61,085 bases of DNA from SZUA-584 sp964441275 (GTDB lineage: Bacteria > Bacillota > Clostridia > Christensenellales > SZUA-584), in assembly GCA_964441275.1 (NCBI GenBank), contig CAYTUG010000014.1, positions 1-61,085 on the forward strand. The letters run 5' to 3'. The position numbers were made by a program, and so were the translations under genes. Every line of letters starts with the position of its first letter. Within the stretch, counting starts at the first letter, position 1. The notes under the pieces are model-generated. The model was not told where the DNA came from, ran no database searches, and worked only from the letters and a program-made list of their open reading frames with translations. Below, piece by piece: positions 7,518-15,906 of this stretch.

Positions 7518-8058
7518 ATTGTGCCATTTGCCTGCCAAGGAATGCGGCAGCAGTTTCGGCCGCTTTTAGCGCGGTTTCGTTTAAACCCCCGCCTCGCACG
7601 GCCAATGCAATCGCCCCTATCGGCTGCCCGTCCAACATTATGGGAACAATAATTTGCGATGTGGTTAAGGTTTGATTTTCGCCGCTTACAAGCGGAATAA
7701 CGCTTTCCGAGCCGGTATTGTTAATTATCTTTCTTGCATTCATTACATCTTCTAAAGCTCCGCTTACGGCGCGCTCCGCATACTCGCGTTTATTATCGCC
7801 GCTGGCCGCAAGAACGGTATCCCTGTCGCAGATTATTGCGGTTGCTCCAATGGTGGCTGAGAGCGATTCGGCAAAATCGCGCGCAAACGCGGCAAGCTCT
7901 CCTATAGGCGAATATTTTCGTAGGACTATACCACCCTCTCTGTCCGTGTATATCTCTAACGGGTCGCCTTCTCTAATACGTAGAGTACGTCTGATTTCTT
8001 TAGGTATAACAATTCTGCCAAGTTCGTCAATTCGCCTTACAATACCTGTCGCCTTCAT
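7516..8058 (-). CDS. spoVT: Stage V sporulation protein T (SpoVT)
   Basis: Transcription factor of late forespore development. Residues 1-50 are an AbrB-type swapped-hairpin DNA-binding domain with the near-invariant MKATGIVRRIDELGRIVIPK start. Residues ~56-180 are the GAF-like C-terminal domain, with ATAIICDRD and a PIMLDGQPIGAI strand near the end. The length of 180 is typical (B. subtilis SpoVT is 178). In B. subtilis SpoVT modulates sigma-G-dependent genes; its presence implies that the organism or its recent ancestors sporulate. ATG start preceded by AGGAGG. It stands alone, away from yabM/mazG-type neighbours seen in Bacillus. Confidence 0.95.
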   Translation of the reverse strand: MKATGIVRRIDELGRIVIPKEIRRTLRIREGDPLEIYTDREGGIVLRKYSPIGELAAFARDFAESLSATIGATAIICDRDTVLAASGDNKREYAERAVSGALEDVMNARKIINNTGSESVIPLVSGENQTLTTSQIIVPIMLDGQPIGAIALAVRGGGLNETALKAAETAAAFLGRQMAQ

Positions 8059-8160
8059 AATATGTCCTCCTGCATAATGTTCATTTTCTATGGTTATTGT
8101 TTGTAACTCCAGTTAATTTATGCGCAGCGGCAAACCTGCAAACGTATTAGTTGCAAAAAC

Positions 8161-8628
8161 TTAGTTTAAAAAAACCAGCTCATAATTCAGATACAAACAA
8201 AAATTAATCCAAATTATAAACGGCAGAATAAAATATGCGGAATATATGTTGGCTTTGTATGTTTTTTGTAAAAGCTGCAATGTAACAAAAACTAAAATTA
8301 TCAGCACATATAATGCGCCGAAAACATTTTGCCTGTAAAAAAACGTAAATGTCCATAACGGATTTAATACGGCTATAAAAAGGTACGGTTTTAGTATCGC
8401 GTTATATTTTTGTTTATCTTTTACCAATAAAATTGCCGATGATATATTTAGGAATGCATAAAGCAATATCCATGCTGCAACAAACACGGTATCAGAGGGC
8501 ATAAGCTGCGGTTTGCGCAGCGTTTTATACCATGTTGAAATATCAACAAAAAAAGACGACAGTGCAAAAGATGCGGCAGCAACAAACACTGAACACACCA
8601 CACGTAAAATTTTTTCTTGTCTATGCAT
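8161..8628 (-). CDS. tspO: TspO/MBR family membrane protein (155 aa)
   Basis: Five predicted membrane helices fill the protein. The first loop has the family's WYKTLRKPQLMPSD sequence (W-x-x-L-x-KP-x-x-xP), followed by a W-x-LLY-x-x-x-N helix, and NPLWTFTFF matches the third-helix Asn/Trp positions. TspO proteins bind porphyrins and related ligands; bacterial roles include stress signalling and tetrapyrrole turnover. The frame is open for 95 more codons upstream, but that part overlaps the divergent gene at 8686. ATG at 8628 with GGGTGAG upstream gives the normal family length. It is divergently transcribed from the lipoprotein gene across a ~57-bp spacer. Confidence 0.85.
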   Translation of the reverse strand: MHRQEKILRVVCSVFVAAASFALSSFFVDISTWYKTLRKPQLMPSDTVFVAAWILLYAFLNISSAILLVKDKQKYNAILKPYLFIAVLNPLWTFTFFYRQNVFGALYVLIILVFVTLQLLQKTYKANIYSAYFILPFIIWINFCLYLNYELVFLN

Positions 8629-8685
8629 TTTGCTCACCCAAATCAGTATATTCTTAAATAGTACGCTGTATGAAAGGTGAGACAA

Positions 8686-9360
8686 ATGCGAAAGCCTGCA
8701 TTTCTTATAGCAATTTTGATTGCGCTGACATCCTGTTGCTTTCAAAAACATTGTGTTAATGTCAGCGAGCAAACAATTGTTTGCGGCAGCGACATTCTTA
8801 TTGAAGATATACGCATTCCAATAATTAGCGGTTTGTCGGACAAACAGTTTGAAAACAATGTCAATTCTAACATTATGGCAATCGTAAATACGGCGCGGGA
8901 AGCCGCAAAGCAAGATGCGTTAACCGCCCAACAATGGGTGCCTTATGTATGCGTGTTGGTTATCGATTATGCAGTTAATAATAATTGCGAATTGTTTTCT
9001 ATGCGTATAACCACCGATTTAGAAAACGGCGGCACGGGAATGCCCAATTCGCATTATTTTAATATTGATGTAATGCGCAACGAACTGCTGCATATCAACG
9101 ATCTGTTTTTGCCATCCTCAGAGTACGATAAAGCCATTGACGAGTATGTTTTAAAAATAATAAGCAAAGACAAGCGTTTCTCGCCGCAGGATTTCCCCGG
9201 TATCACAAAAGATACCGCCTTTTTTATAAACAGCAACCGGTTACATATTGCTTTTGCCAAATACGAAATTGCGTGCGGCACAACCGGCGAGCCCGAATTT
9301 GCAATTCCATCGCCGGTTATAAGAGATTATCTAAAACCCGATTATGCTTACCTGCGATAA
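8686..9360 (+). CDS. Lipoprotein with DUF4163/DUF3298 (RsiV/PdaC-like) fold (224 aa)
   Basis: Residues 1-16 are a hydrophobic signal peptide and LTSC gives a lipobox with Cys17. Residues ~40-120 resemble DUF4163 (IRIPIISGLSD, then the NSNIMAIV helix), and ~115-215 resemble DUF3298 (NSHYFNIDV, LLHINDLF). These domains form the extracellular part of RsiV, which binds lysozyme, and the N-terminal part of PdaC-type deacetylases. No deacetylase or sigma-factor partner is present here, so the ligand is open. ATG at 8686 is chosen over an in-frame GTG nine bases upstream because the latter lies inside the AAAGGTGA ribosome binding site. Confidence 0.75.
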   Translation: MRKPAFLIAILIALTSCCFQKHCVNVSEQTIVCGSDILIEDIRIPIISGLSDKQFENNVNSNIMAIVNTAREAAKQDALTAQQWVPYVCVLVIDYAVNNNCELFSMRITTDLENGGTGMPNSHYFNIDVMRNELLHINDLFLPSSEYDKAIDEYVLKIISKDKRFSPQDFPGITKDTAFFINSNRLHIAFAKYEIACGTTGEPEFAIPSPVIRDYLKPDYAYLR

Positions 9361-9380
9361 CAATAGCTTTTTATAAGCGA

Positions 9381-9420
9381 AAAAAAACGCTTTGATACCA
9401 AAAATGAATATCAAGCGTTT
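9381..9420 (-). terminator. Intrinsic terminator of the rubredoxin operon
   Basis: Read on the minus strand, AAACGCTTGATA pairs with TATCAAAGCGTTT (one bulged base) around a ~10-base loop and runs into eight T. It lies 49 bp beyond the rubredoxin stop codon. Confidence 0.75.
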
Positions 9421-9468
9421 GAAATTGCACAGCTAAAACAAGTGTTTAGCCCAAAATCAAAAAACAAA

Positions 9469-9627
9469 TTAAAGTGCTTCGAACAAATCTTTCGATGCTC
9501 CGCAAAGAGGACAAACCCAATCCTCGGGAACATTCTCCCACTTTGTGCCGGGCGCGACACCGTTATCAGGGTCCCCCTCGACAGGGTCGTACACATAACC
9601 GCAAACGGTGCATTCGTATTTTACCAT
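9469..9627 (-). CDS. Rubredoxin (52 aa)
   Basis: Small iron protein for one-electron transfer in anaerobes, often to oxygen or peroxide reductases. Both iron-binding knuckles are present: C-T-V-C-G-Y near residues 6-11 and C-P-L-C-G-A near 39-44. Between them is the conserved YDP-x-x-GDP-x-x-GV-x-PGT-x-W-x-x-x-P-x-DW core. Length is typical. Start ATG with GGGGGATAG upstream. The stop of the DUF1858 gene lies 12 bp upstream, so the two form an operon. Confidence 0.95.
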   Translation of the reverse strand: MVKYECTVCGYVYDPVEGDPDNGVAPGTKWENVPEDWVCPLCGASKDLFEAL

Positions 9628-9639
9628 TTTCTATCCCCC

Positions 9640-9846
9640 TTATTTATCTTTCGTTAAATACGCATTCAAATCGTTAACAAGCTTGTCCGCGTCAATGCCG
9701 TGCACAGCCGCCGCCTGCTCAATGCTCTCTCCCGCGGACGCCGGACATCCGATACAATGCATACCGGCTTGCATCAATATTTCCGCACATCCCGAATCAA
9801 GAATAAGCAATTGAGAAATTGTCATATCTTTTGTTATTGTTGTCAT
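9640..9846 (-). CDS. DUF1858 redox-disulfide domain protein (68 aa)
   Basis: Whole-length match to the DUF1858 family (hybrid-cluster-protein-associated redox disulfide domain). A TITKDMTISQLL start is followed by a Cys in DSGCAEIL, then GMHCIGCPAS, where the Cys-x-x-Cys is the expected redox pair, and an AAAVHGID helix. In other anaerobes the domain accompanies hybrid cluster proteins or other redox enzymes. Here it is directly upstream of rubredoxin. That supports an electron-transfer or nitrosative/oxidative-stress role, though the substrate is unknown. ATG start with GAGAGGTAAC upstream. Confidence 0.85.
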   Translation of the reverse strand: MTTITKDMTISQLLILDSGCAEILMQAGMHCIGCPASAGESIEQAAAVHGIDADKLVNDLNAYLTKDK

Positions 9847-9866
9847 AATGTTACCTCTCCGTTGAT

Positions 9867-10241
9867 TTAAGTTGTCCTGATTATTTTGTTACCGCATTTA
9901 GAGCATTTTATTGATACCTTGCCTTTACCCCGCGGTACTCTGAGTTTTAAAGAGCAGACTGGGCATTTAAAAATTTTGTAATACTTGCGTTGCTGCCCTC
10001 TGGTTTTAATATTATAATACCACGATTTAATTTTATTAACCACACTCAAAAAAGCAACATTTTCTTTTTGGCGCTTAACAATATTTCGTGAGAACATGCG
10101 AAATGTAGCAATAAAAATAATTGTGGTCGTTATTATAACCATGTACTTAAAAGGAATAAAGTTGAGCAATAGCGACAGTATCAGAAGCGCAAACGAAAGC
10201 TGATCCGGGCCATTTCGGCCAATGAACATCCTTCTTAGCAT
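9867..10241 (-). CDS. Membrane protein with C-terminal zinc ribbon (124 aa)
   Basis: Residues ~15-50 contain two hydrophobic helices (ALLILSLLLNF, then MVIITTTIIFIATF). A basic linker follows (~52-90). The last ~30 residues form a putative zinc ribbon with a CPVC knuckle and a CSKC knuckle, and the sequence between them is basic. The size and layout match small Clostridia proteins of unknown role. Positive charge near the ribbon suggests nucleic-acid or phospholipid contact, but this is inference. Start ATG with GGAGAGTG upstream. It is the first gene of a probable three-gene run with DUF1858 and rubredoxin (20-bp gap). Confidence 0.7.
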   Translation of the reverse strand: MLRRMFIGRNGPDQLSFALLILSLLLNFIPFKYMVIITTTIIFIATFRMFSRNIVKRQKENVAFLSVVNKIKSWYYNIKTRGQQRKYYKIFKCPVCSLKLRVPRGKGKVSIKCSKCGNKIIRTT

Positions 10242-10434
10242 TTCTTACACTCTCCTTAAACACTCAACCGTGTGAGTTTTTTACAACAATAATATTAGCT
10301 TGTATTGTTAAAATATAATACTAAAAGAATAAGGCAAATATATTAACAATAGCACTATTTAACATTTTGTTTACAAATAGTAATTATATTTTAAGTCAAA
10401 GTTTTAACGGCGGTAATTAATATTTTCGTACAAT

Positions 10435-12459
10435 TCAGCTTTTGGCAAAACTGTCCGCAAATTGGCTATTATACAACTCCGCATAATGGCCTTTAAGTTT
10501 AATCAATTGTTCATGGTTGCCCTGCTCTACAATCTTCCCTCCTTCCATAACCAATATTGTAGACGCGTTTCGAATAGTTGAAAGCCTGTGCGCAATTACA
10601 AAGCTTGTGCGGCCTTTCATAAGCGCAATCATTGCGTTTTGAATATATGCCTCGGTTCGTGTGTCCACACTGCTTGTTGCTTCGTCCAGTATCAAAATTG
10701 AAGGGTCTGCCAACAAAGCGCGGGCAATAGCTAACAACTGTCTTTGCCCCTGCGATATATTGGAAGCCTGTTGGCTTAGCACCGCATTGTAACCGTGAGG
10801 CAGCGTGCGTATGAAGTAATCCACATGCGCCATTTTTGCCGCTTTTATTATTTGGTGTTCGCTTGCGTCAAGTTTCCCATATGCGATGTTTTCAAGCACC
10901 GTGCCTTCAAACAGCCAGGTGTCCTGCAGCACAATTCCAAAACGCTCTCGCAATGCTTCCCGAGGCACTAACGCAATATTTACGCCGTCCACAAAAATTG
11001 CCCCGCTGTCTATTTCGTAAAAACGCATAAGCAGGTTAACAAGCGTGGTTTTTCCGGCGCCTGTGTGGCCGACAATCGCAATCAAATCACCCGCATTAAC
11101 TTTTAGGTTAAACCCATCTATTACTTTCTGCCCGGGCAAGTATCCAAAACTTACATCCGAAAACTCGACTGCTCCTTTCGCCGGAGGAAGCGTTTTTAAA
11201 GAAACGTCCTGAGACATCTCATTTTCGTCAAGCAGTTCGAAAACCCGCTCGGCAGCCGCCAAAGTTGATTGCAACACTCCGGATATCTGCGCAACCTGGG
11301 TAATAGGCTGTGAAAATCTGCGGGAGTACTGAATAAAAGCCTGAACGTCCCCTACATTTATACGGCCGTCTATAACCATAATTCCGCCGATAACGCAAAC
11401 AAACACATATGAAATATTATTCAGAAAATTCATAAGAGGCATAATAAGCCCTGATAAAAACTGCGCTTTCCATCCTGTAACGTACAGCTTATTATTTATA
11501 CTGTCAAACTTTTTAATGTTGTCTTTCTCTTTACCGTAAGCCTTGACTATTTCAAAAGCTGAATACATTTCTTCAACATGTCCGCTTATATGCCCGAGCT
11601 GTTCCTGCTGCCCCTTAAAGTGTTTTTGAGAACGCTTGACAACATATTTTGTAACAATAAAACTTGCCGGCAAAACCAAAAGGCACACAATGGTAATAAC
11701 CCACGATATTGAAAACATCATAATCATGATGCCTATCAGCATAACAACCGATGTTATAATCTCGCTTAAACTTTGGGATAGCGATGTCGAAATAGTATCT
11801 ATATCATTGGTAACTCGCGAGAGTATTTCCCCGTGCGTATGATCATCAAAATATTTCAACGGCAATTTAGAAATTTTTTCGCTCACTTCGTTTCTCATAT
11901 CGTACACAATTGTCTGTGAAGTTTTAGCAAGAATAAACTGCATGACAAACGAGATAAAGCTGCTTACAAGATATAAACCAACTACGGTAAGCAGAATGTT
12001 AGCTATCTTGGAAAAATCTATTTTCAACTGTTTTGCGGTTTCAAGCTGTGCCGCCGCCAAGAGCAGCTTTTGTTTTTGATGCTCGTCAACTTTCTCTATC
12101 GCCGATAAAAACGCGTTCTCAATGTCAATTTCTTCGCTTTTCAACTGCTCTCTTTCATATACCGGCAGTGCGGATTCCAAAACGCTGTAAGCTTTAAGTT
12201 GCGCCGCAGACGGAGAAAACAATTCGGTTGTGGCTGTCCCAAGTATTTTCGGGCCTAAAATTGCAAAAGCAGTACTGCCAACCGACAAAACAACGATTAT
12301 GATTAACGATATTTTATGCCGCGTCAAATAACGTATCAATCTTTTCAAGCTTTTTTTAAAATCTTTCGGCTTTTCCGCGGCGTGCGCTCCCGGGCGGTGC
12401 CCTTTTTGCATAACGCGCCTATTTTCAGGGCCTTTTGTTTTTTGAGAAAATCCGCTCAT
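10435..12459 (-). CDS. Heterodimeric ABC exporter, catalytic half (674 aa)
   Basis: Half-transporter of the LmrCD/BmrCD/TM287-288 type, with one six-helix permease domain (~50-370) fused to one ATPase domain (~440-665). The nucleotide domain has Walker A GHTGAGKTT, a signature NISQGQRQ, Walker B ILILDEATSSVD with the catalytic Glu, and the switch His in FVIAHRLSTI, so it carries full catalytic residues. The signature has Gln where SGGQ is usual. The N-terminus has a ~40-residue basic extension. A ~75-residue charged insert (around 88-150) lies between the first two helices, as in the larger subunits of this family. It overlaps the upstream partner by four bases (ATGA). Likely a multidrug exporter; substrate unknown. 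Confidence 0.9.
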   Translation of the reverse strand: MSGFSQKTKGPENRRVMQKGHRPGAHAAEKPKDFKKSLKRLIRYLTRHKISLIIIVVLSVGSTAFAILGPKILGTATTELFSPSAAQLKAYSVLESALPVYEREQLKSEEIDIENAFLSAIEKVDEHQKQKLLLAAAQLETAKQLKIDFSKIANILLTVVGLYLVSSFISFVMQFILAKTSQTIVYDMRNEVSEKISKLPLKYFDDHTHGEILSRVTNDIDTISTSLSQSLSEIITSVVMLIGIMIMMFSISWVITIVCLLVLPASFIVTKYVVKRSQKHFKGQQEQLGHISGHVEEMYSAFEIVKAYGKEKDNIKKFDSINNKLYVTGWKAQFLSGLIMPLMNFLNNISYVFVCVIGGIMVIDGRINVGDVQAFIQYSRRFSQPITQVAQISGVLQSTLAAAERVFELLDENEMSQDVSLKTLPPAKGAVEFSDVSFGYLPGQKVIDGFNLKVNAGDLIAIVGHTGAGKTTLVNLLMRFYEIDSGAIFVDGVNIALVPREALRERFGIVLQDTWLFEGTVLENIAYGKLDASEHQIIKAAKMAHVDYFIRTLPHGYNAVLSQQASNISQGQRQLLAIARALLADPSILILDEATSSVDTRTEAYIQNAMIALMKGRTSFVIAHRLSTIRNASTILVMEGGKIVEQGNHEQLIKLKGHYAELYNSQFADSFAKS

Positions 12460-14180
12460 GCCAAACCCTCCCCACCAAGTTGTGATTCTACAATTTCTTT
12501 ATATGTTTCACAGCTATTGATCAGTGTTTTATGATTACCTTGCCCGACAATACGCCCCGACTCCAATACAATTATGTTGTCCGCGTTTATAATGGTGCTA
12601 ACCCGTTGAGCCACTATTATAACCGCCGCGTGTTCTATCCGTTTGGACAGCGCTTTGCGCAGCAATAGATCGGTTTTATAATCAAGCGCAGAGAAACTAT
12701 CGTCAAAAATATATATTTGCGGTTTGCGAACAAGCGCTCGCGCTATCGACAGCCTTTGTTTTTGCCCCCCTGAAAAATTCTTACCCGCCTGTGAAACCGC
12801 GGCGTTTAAACCGCCGTCAAGCTCTTTTACAAAACCTGCTTGCGCGATTTTAAGTGCCTCTGTCAATTCACTATCGGTTGCTTTTGAGTTCCCGAAACGC
12901 AGGTTATCTGCAACTGTGCCGCTAATCAAACTGGCTGTTTGCGGCACGTATCCGATTTTTCTGCGCAATTCCGCCTGGGGATAATTTTTAACGTCGACCC
13001 CGTTTAGCAATATTTTACCTGCGGTTGCCTCGTAAAAGCGCAGTATGAGTTTTGCAAGAGTAGATTTGCCCGACCCTGTGCCGCCAATTATTGCTGTCAT
13101 TTGATTGGGCGGCGCCTTAAAGCTAATATTCGAAAGAGCGGGTTCTAAGGCATCGGCATGATAAAAACTTACATCTTGAAACTCAAGGCAGCCCTGCGGC
13201 TTGGTATCGGGAACTGCATCCGTATAATCGGAAAAGGCCGGTTTTTGCTCGAGCACCTCTTTAATCCGCACCCCGGACACCGATGCGCGCGGCAACATAA
13301 CAAACATCATTGTCGCCATTATTACGGCAAACATAACTTGCATTACATATTGCTGAAATGCCATTAGATCTCCTACTTGCATTTGCCCTTGGCCAACCTT
13401 TAGCCCCCCAAACCATATTACTGCGACTGTAGCCAAATTCAGTGTCATTAAAATAGAGGGCATTAAAACGCCCATCCACCTGTAAACTAAAATTGTTGTT
13501 TGGGTTAAGTCTTTATTTGCATTTGAAAAACGCGTCTTTTCATATTTGGTTTTGTTAAACGCTCTTATAACCCGCACTCCGGTAAGCCTTTCGCGTAATA
13601 TCAAGTTAATTCTATCTATCTTTTTTTGGAGCGTTTTAAAGAGAGGTATAACTTTTAGAGCTATAACAATTGCAAGCGCAGACAAAAACAAAATTATGGC
13701 GGCGACAAGCCATGATAAAGACACATTTTTACTCAGCGCCATAATTATTCCGCCAACACACATCAGGGGAGCAAAAATCAACATGCTCAGCACCATCGTA
13801 ACGGCATTTTGAACCTGAGTAATATCATTTGTAGAGCGCGTTATTAAAGACGCGGTTGAAATTTTATCAAACTCGGCAAGCGAATAATATTCTACGGTTT
13901 TAAAAACATCATGCCGTAAGTCACGTGCGAATCCTGCCGCAGATTTAGTTGCAAAAAGCCTTGCAAGCATTGTGCAAGCAATTACAATTAGCGAAACCCC
14001 AAGCATTTTTAATCCCGTTTCAATTATTAACGCCACATTTTGCCCAACCACCCCTTTATCCACTATCTCAGACATAAGCGTGGGTAAATAAAGCTGGCAA
14101 AGCGACTGTATAAATGTCATCAACAAAACAAATATCGCGTTCCATTTATATGGCTTTAGGTAGCGCATTAAACTTAACAT
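12456..14180 (-). CDS. Heterodimeric ABC exporter, degenerate half (574 aa)
   Basis: A six-helix permease (~15-310) is fused to an ATPase domain (~335-565). Walker A is GGTGSGKST and the signature is a canonical FSGGQKQR. Walker B reads IYIFDDSFSALD, so Asp replaces the catalytic Glu. The switch residue is Gln (IIVAQRVSTI) instead of His. These changes are the established mark of the degenerate nucleotide site in heterodimeric exporters. It therefore pairs with the downstream gene, with which it overlaps by four bases, so translational coupling is likely. It is first in the operon, and a candidate attenuation leader lies in the 280 bases upstream. No MarR-type regulator adjoins. Confidence 0.9.
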   Translation of the reverse strand: MLSLMRYLKPYKWNAIFVLLMTFIQSLCQLYLPTLMSEIVDKGVVGQNVALIIETGLKMLGVSLIVIACTMLARLFATKSAAGFARDLRHDVFKTVEYYSLAEFDKISTASLITRSTNDITQVQNAVTMVLSMLIFAPLMCVGGIIMALSKNVSLSWLVAAIILFLSALAIVIALKVIPLFKTLQKKIDRINLILRERLTGVRVIRAFNKTKYEKTRFSNANKDLTQTTILVYRWMGVLMPSILMTLNLATVAVIWFGGLKVGQGQMQVGDLMAFQQYVMQVMFAVIMATMMFVMLPRASVSGVRIKEVLEQKPAFSDYTDAVPDTKPQGCLEFQDVSFYHADALEPALSNISFKAPPNQMTAIIGGTGSGKSTLAKLILRFYEATAGKILLNGVDVKNYPQAELRRKIGYVPQTASLISGTVADNLRFGNSKATDSELTEALKIAQAGFVKELDGGLNAAVSQAGKNFSGGQKQRLSIARALVRKPQIYIFDDSFSALDYKTDLLLRKALSKRIEHAAVIIVAQRVSTIINADNIIVLESGRIVGQGNHKTLINSCETYKEIVESQLGGEGLA

Positions 14181-14296
14181 TGGTTTTCCACTCTCCCGCT
14201 TTTAAGAATGCTGATTGCGTGTTCAAGCATCCGTTAATAATATTGCTCGTCTGCACCTTTTCAGCTCCAAAAAAAGCTGCTTAATAACCCGTAATG

Positions 14297-14350
14297 TTAG
14301 TGATAAAAAAACCGTAGTACCGGCTTAGGGTCCGCATCAATATGTCCCAT
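14297..14350 (-). CDS. Candidate leader peptide overlapping an attenuator (17 aa)
   Basis: The ATG at 14350 opens MGHIDADPKPVLRFFYH and stops at 14297. It ends 116 bases before the exporter start codon. Codons 9-15 are the terminator hairpin itself: the stem encodes KPVLR and the T-run encodes FF. A ribosome on this ORF would mask or melt the hairpin. Weakness: no clear ribosome binding site precedes the ATG, although the frame stays open for 16 codons upstream. The arrangement resembles leader-peptide attenuation described for BmrB-bmrCD in B. subtilis, but I infer this rather than recognise the peptide. Confidence 0.4.
   Translation of the reverse strand: MGHIDADPKPVLRFFYH
14305..14326 (-). 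terminator. Candidate attenuator in the exporter leader
   Basis: On the minus strand AAGCCG pairs with CGGTTT (six pairs, one of them G-T) around GTACTA and is followed by more T, seven in all. It lies 125-146 bases upstream of the first exporter gene and ~140 bases downstream of the predicted transcription start. The stem is short, so an alternative pairing partner or ribosome occupancy could easily control it. Confidence 0.45.
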
Positions 14351-14473
14351 ATTATGTAAATTAGTAAAATAACATAACAATAAGCGTGCGCGCCGCGATT
14401 AAAATTTTATCACAAGTGCATGATACTTTGTTGTCTGCCCGTTTTTATTGTAAGCGTCTACTAACATTTTTTT

Positions 14474-14502
14474 AGAATAACTCAGCAAAAATATTTTGTC
14501 AA
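14474..14502 (-). promoter_or_regulatory. Promoter of the ABC exporter operon
   Basis: Minus strand: TTGACA (14502-14497), a 17-base spacer, TATTCT (14479-14474). The predicted start near 14467 leaves a ~287-base untranslated leader, which is long for a simple operon. It contains the leader ORF and attenuator. The rest of 14181-14580 holds no recognisable gene. Confidence 0.65.
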
Positions 14503-14581
14503 TGTTCGTATCTTACATAGCGTATTTCGATTATCTCGCATTAAACCGCTCACAACTTTTGCGTTTGTTATTTCATTTTGG

Positions 14582-14609
14582 TTGCTTATTGCATATATTT
14601 TGATATAAT
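14582..14609 (+). promoter_or_regulatory. Promoter of the membrane propeller gene
   Basis: TTGCTT, a 16-base spacer, then TATAAT, ending 29 bases before the chosen GTG start. The exporter promoter lies on the other strand ~80 bp to the left, so the two genes are divergent. Confidence 0.6.
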
Positions 14610-14638
14610 TGTGTCAGTAAATGCTTGGAGGAAATATT

Positions 14639-15880
14639 GTGTTTGGCAGGATAAGAAGTAAACTTAGAAAAATCCGCAGAAGAAGAGCCATGCGCACGGG
14701 CAGAAGCCGAAGCAGGCGCAGTTCAACACGTTTCCGCGCCTCTAAAATTGGTCCTATAGTAAGAATAGCCGGTATACTTTTATTTACCGCAGGCTTGATC
14801 ACCGTCTTCATACTTGTTATTGTGCCTCTCTTCGGGTCGGGCACCGACAATTCAAATCCTACCCTTGCCTCTACCGTCCCTACACCTTCGCAAAAACCAA
14901 TAGCCCGCGAAGATATGACCGATTTGGCAAAAGAGCTTGGGATTTTACATAAATCAATTAACGATCCGTATTCTTTTGAAACTGAAGTTGTTTTTTCTAC
15001 AGGCAATCAACTTCAAGCATCCCCAACTCTTGATTCAATTGCAATATTTGATATTCAAACCCAAGATACCCAAGTGGTTGAAGGGATTGCGAAAAAATAC
15101 GACTATCTATTCGAACCTAAAATAAACAGTAAATATATTATCTATCTTGATTGTAAAGACGAATACGGCGGTGCCGTCTGTTGCTTTGACAGACAGTCAT
15201 CAAAATCTTTCGTAATGAGAGAATACCTTTACGGTAAACCAAAAGTATCTATTTTTGGAGACTATGCGTTATGGTCGCAGCAAACGGCCAAAACCAAAGA
15301 CAGGCTTTATCTGTATCACCTGCCCACGCAAGAATCCGTTGAAATAGAAATTTTCGATAACACTTTTTTCTCGACAAGCGCGCCTTTTATGTCTGATAAT
15401 GCAATTGTTTATGTTCAACCGTTCGGCGAAAGCCAAGTGCTTGACGGCTCATCCGCATCATTAGAGCCTGAAATATGCGTAGTTCCGCTAAGAGAAGGCG
15501 GTGACGCTCAAAAGGTTTTGTTCCGCCCTGATGTTGAGAACGTATATGATCCTATGATATCCGGCACAAATGTTGTTTTTGTTGATACCAACAGAGATTG
15601 TGACGGCCGGCTGATGTTGTGTACGCGCAGCGGTGAGACATATTCGGAGCCGAAAGTTATAGCGGAGGGCATAGTAAACTATTTCGTCGGCGATGGGTTT
15701 GTAACCTATACAAAAGAAGAGACGATATTTATTTATTATTTTAAAGACGGCTCAACCGGGCGGCTATCGTCGGACAGCACGCGCGCATTGCTTGCAAGCG
15801 CCAACGGCAAAAATGTTGTCTGGTATGATATAACCGAACTTGGTATAGCAAACGTTGTCTATCTTGCGCAGGTTCCTTAA
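14639..15880 (+). CDS. Single-pass membrane protein with extracytoplasmic beta-propeller-like domain (413 aa)
   Basis: The first ~38 residues are extremely basic (RKIRRRRAMRTGRSRSRR), followed by one membrane helix (~43-66). This predicts Arg-rich cytosolic anchoring and an outside body. Residues ~115-410 consist of short beta repeats such as KYIIYLDCKD, DYALWSQQ, NVVFVDTN and NVVWYDI, typical of TolB/WD40-like six-bladed propellers. No catalytic motif is seen. GTG at 14639 is preferred over the ATG 18 bases upstream because TTGGAGGAAA sits at the right distance only for the GTG. Role unknown; a similar layout recurs at 24924-26033. Confidence 0.7.
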   Translation: MFGRIRSKLRKIRRRRAMRTGRSRSRRSSTRFRASKIGPIVRIAGILLFTAGLITVFILVIVPLFGSGTDNSNPTLASTVPTPSQKPIAREDMTDLAKELGILHKSINDPYSFETEVVFSTGNQLQASPTLDSIAIFDIQTQDTQVVEGIAKKYDYLFEPKINSKYIIYLDCKDEYGGAVCCFDRQSSKSFVMREYLYGKPKVSIFGDYALWSQQTAKTKDRLYLYHLPTQESVEIEIFDNTFFSTSAPFMSDNAIVYVQPFGESQVLDGSSASLEPEICVVPLREGGDAQKVLFRPDVENVYDPMISGTNVVFVDTNRDCDGRLMLCTRSGETYSEPKVIAEGIVNYFVGDGFVTYTKEETIFIYYFKDGSTGRLSSDSTRALLASANGKNVVWYDITELGIANVVYLAQVP

Positions 15881-15906
15881 TGGAAACTAAGTGCGGCAAA
15901 AATCCC

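Noticed and set aside
8629..8913. 95-codon N-terminal extension of the TspO protein
   Set aside because: The extension overlaps the start of the divergent lipoprotein gene, has no family similarity, and the ATG at 8628 has a ribosome binding site and gives the normal TspO length.
10250..10285. Hairpin ACTCA-ACCGTG-TGAGT followed by six T on the plus strand
   Set aside because: Only five base pairs and no plus-strand gene upstream; it lies in the 5' region of a minus-strand gene. Not reported as a terminator.
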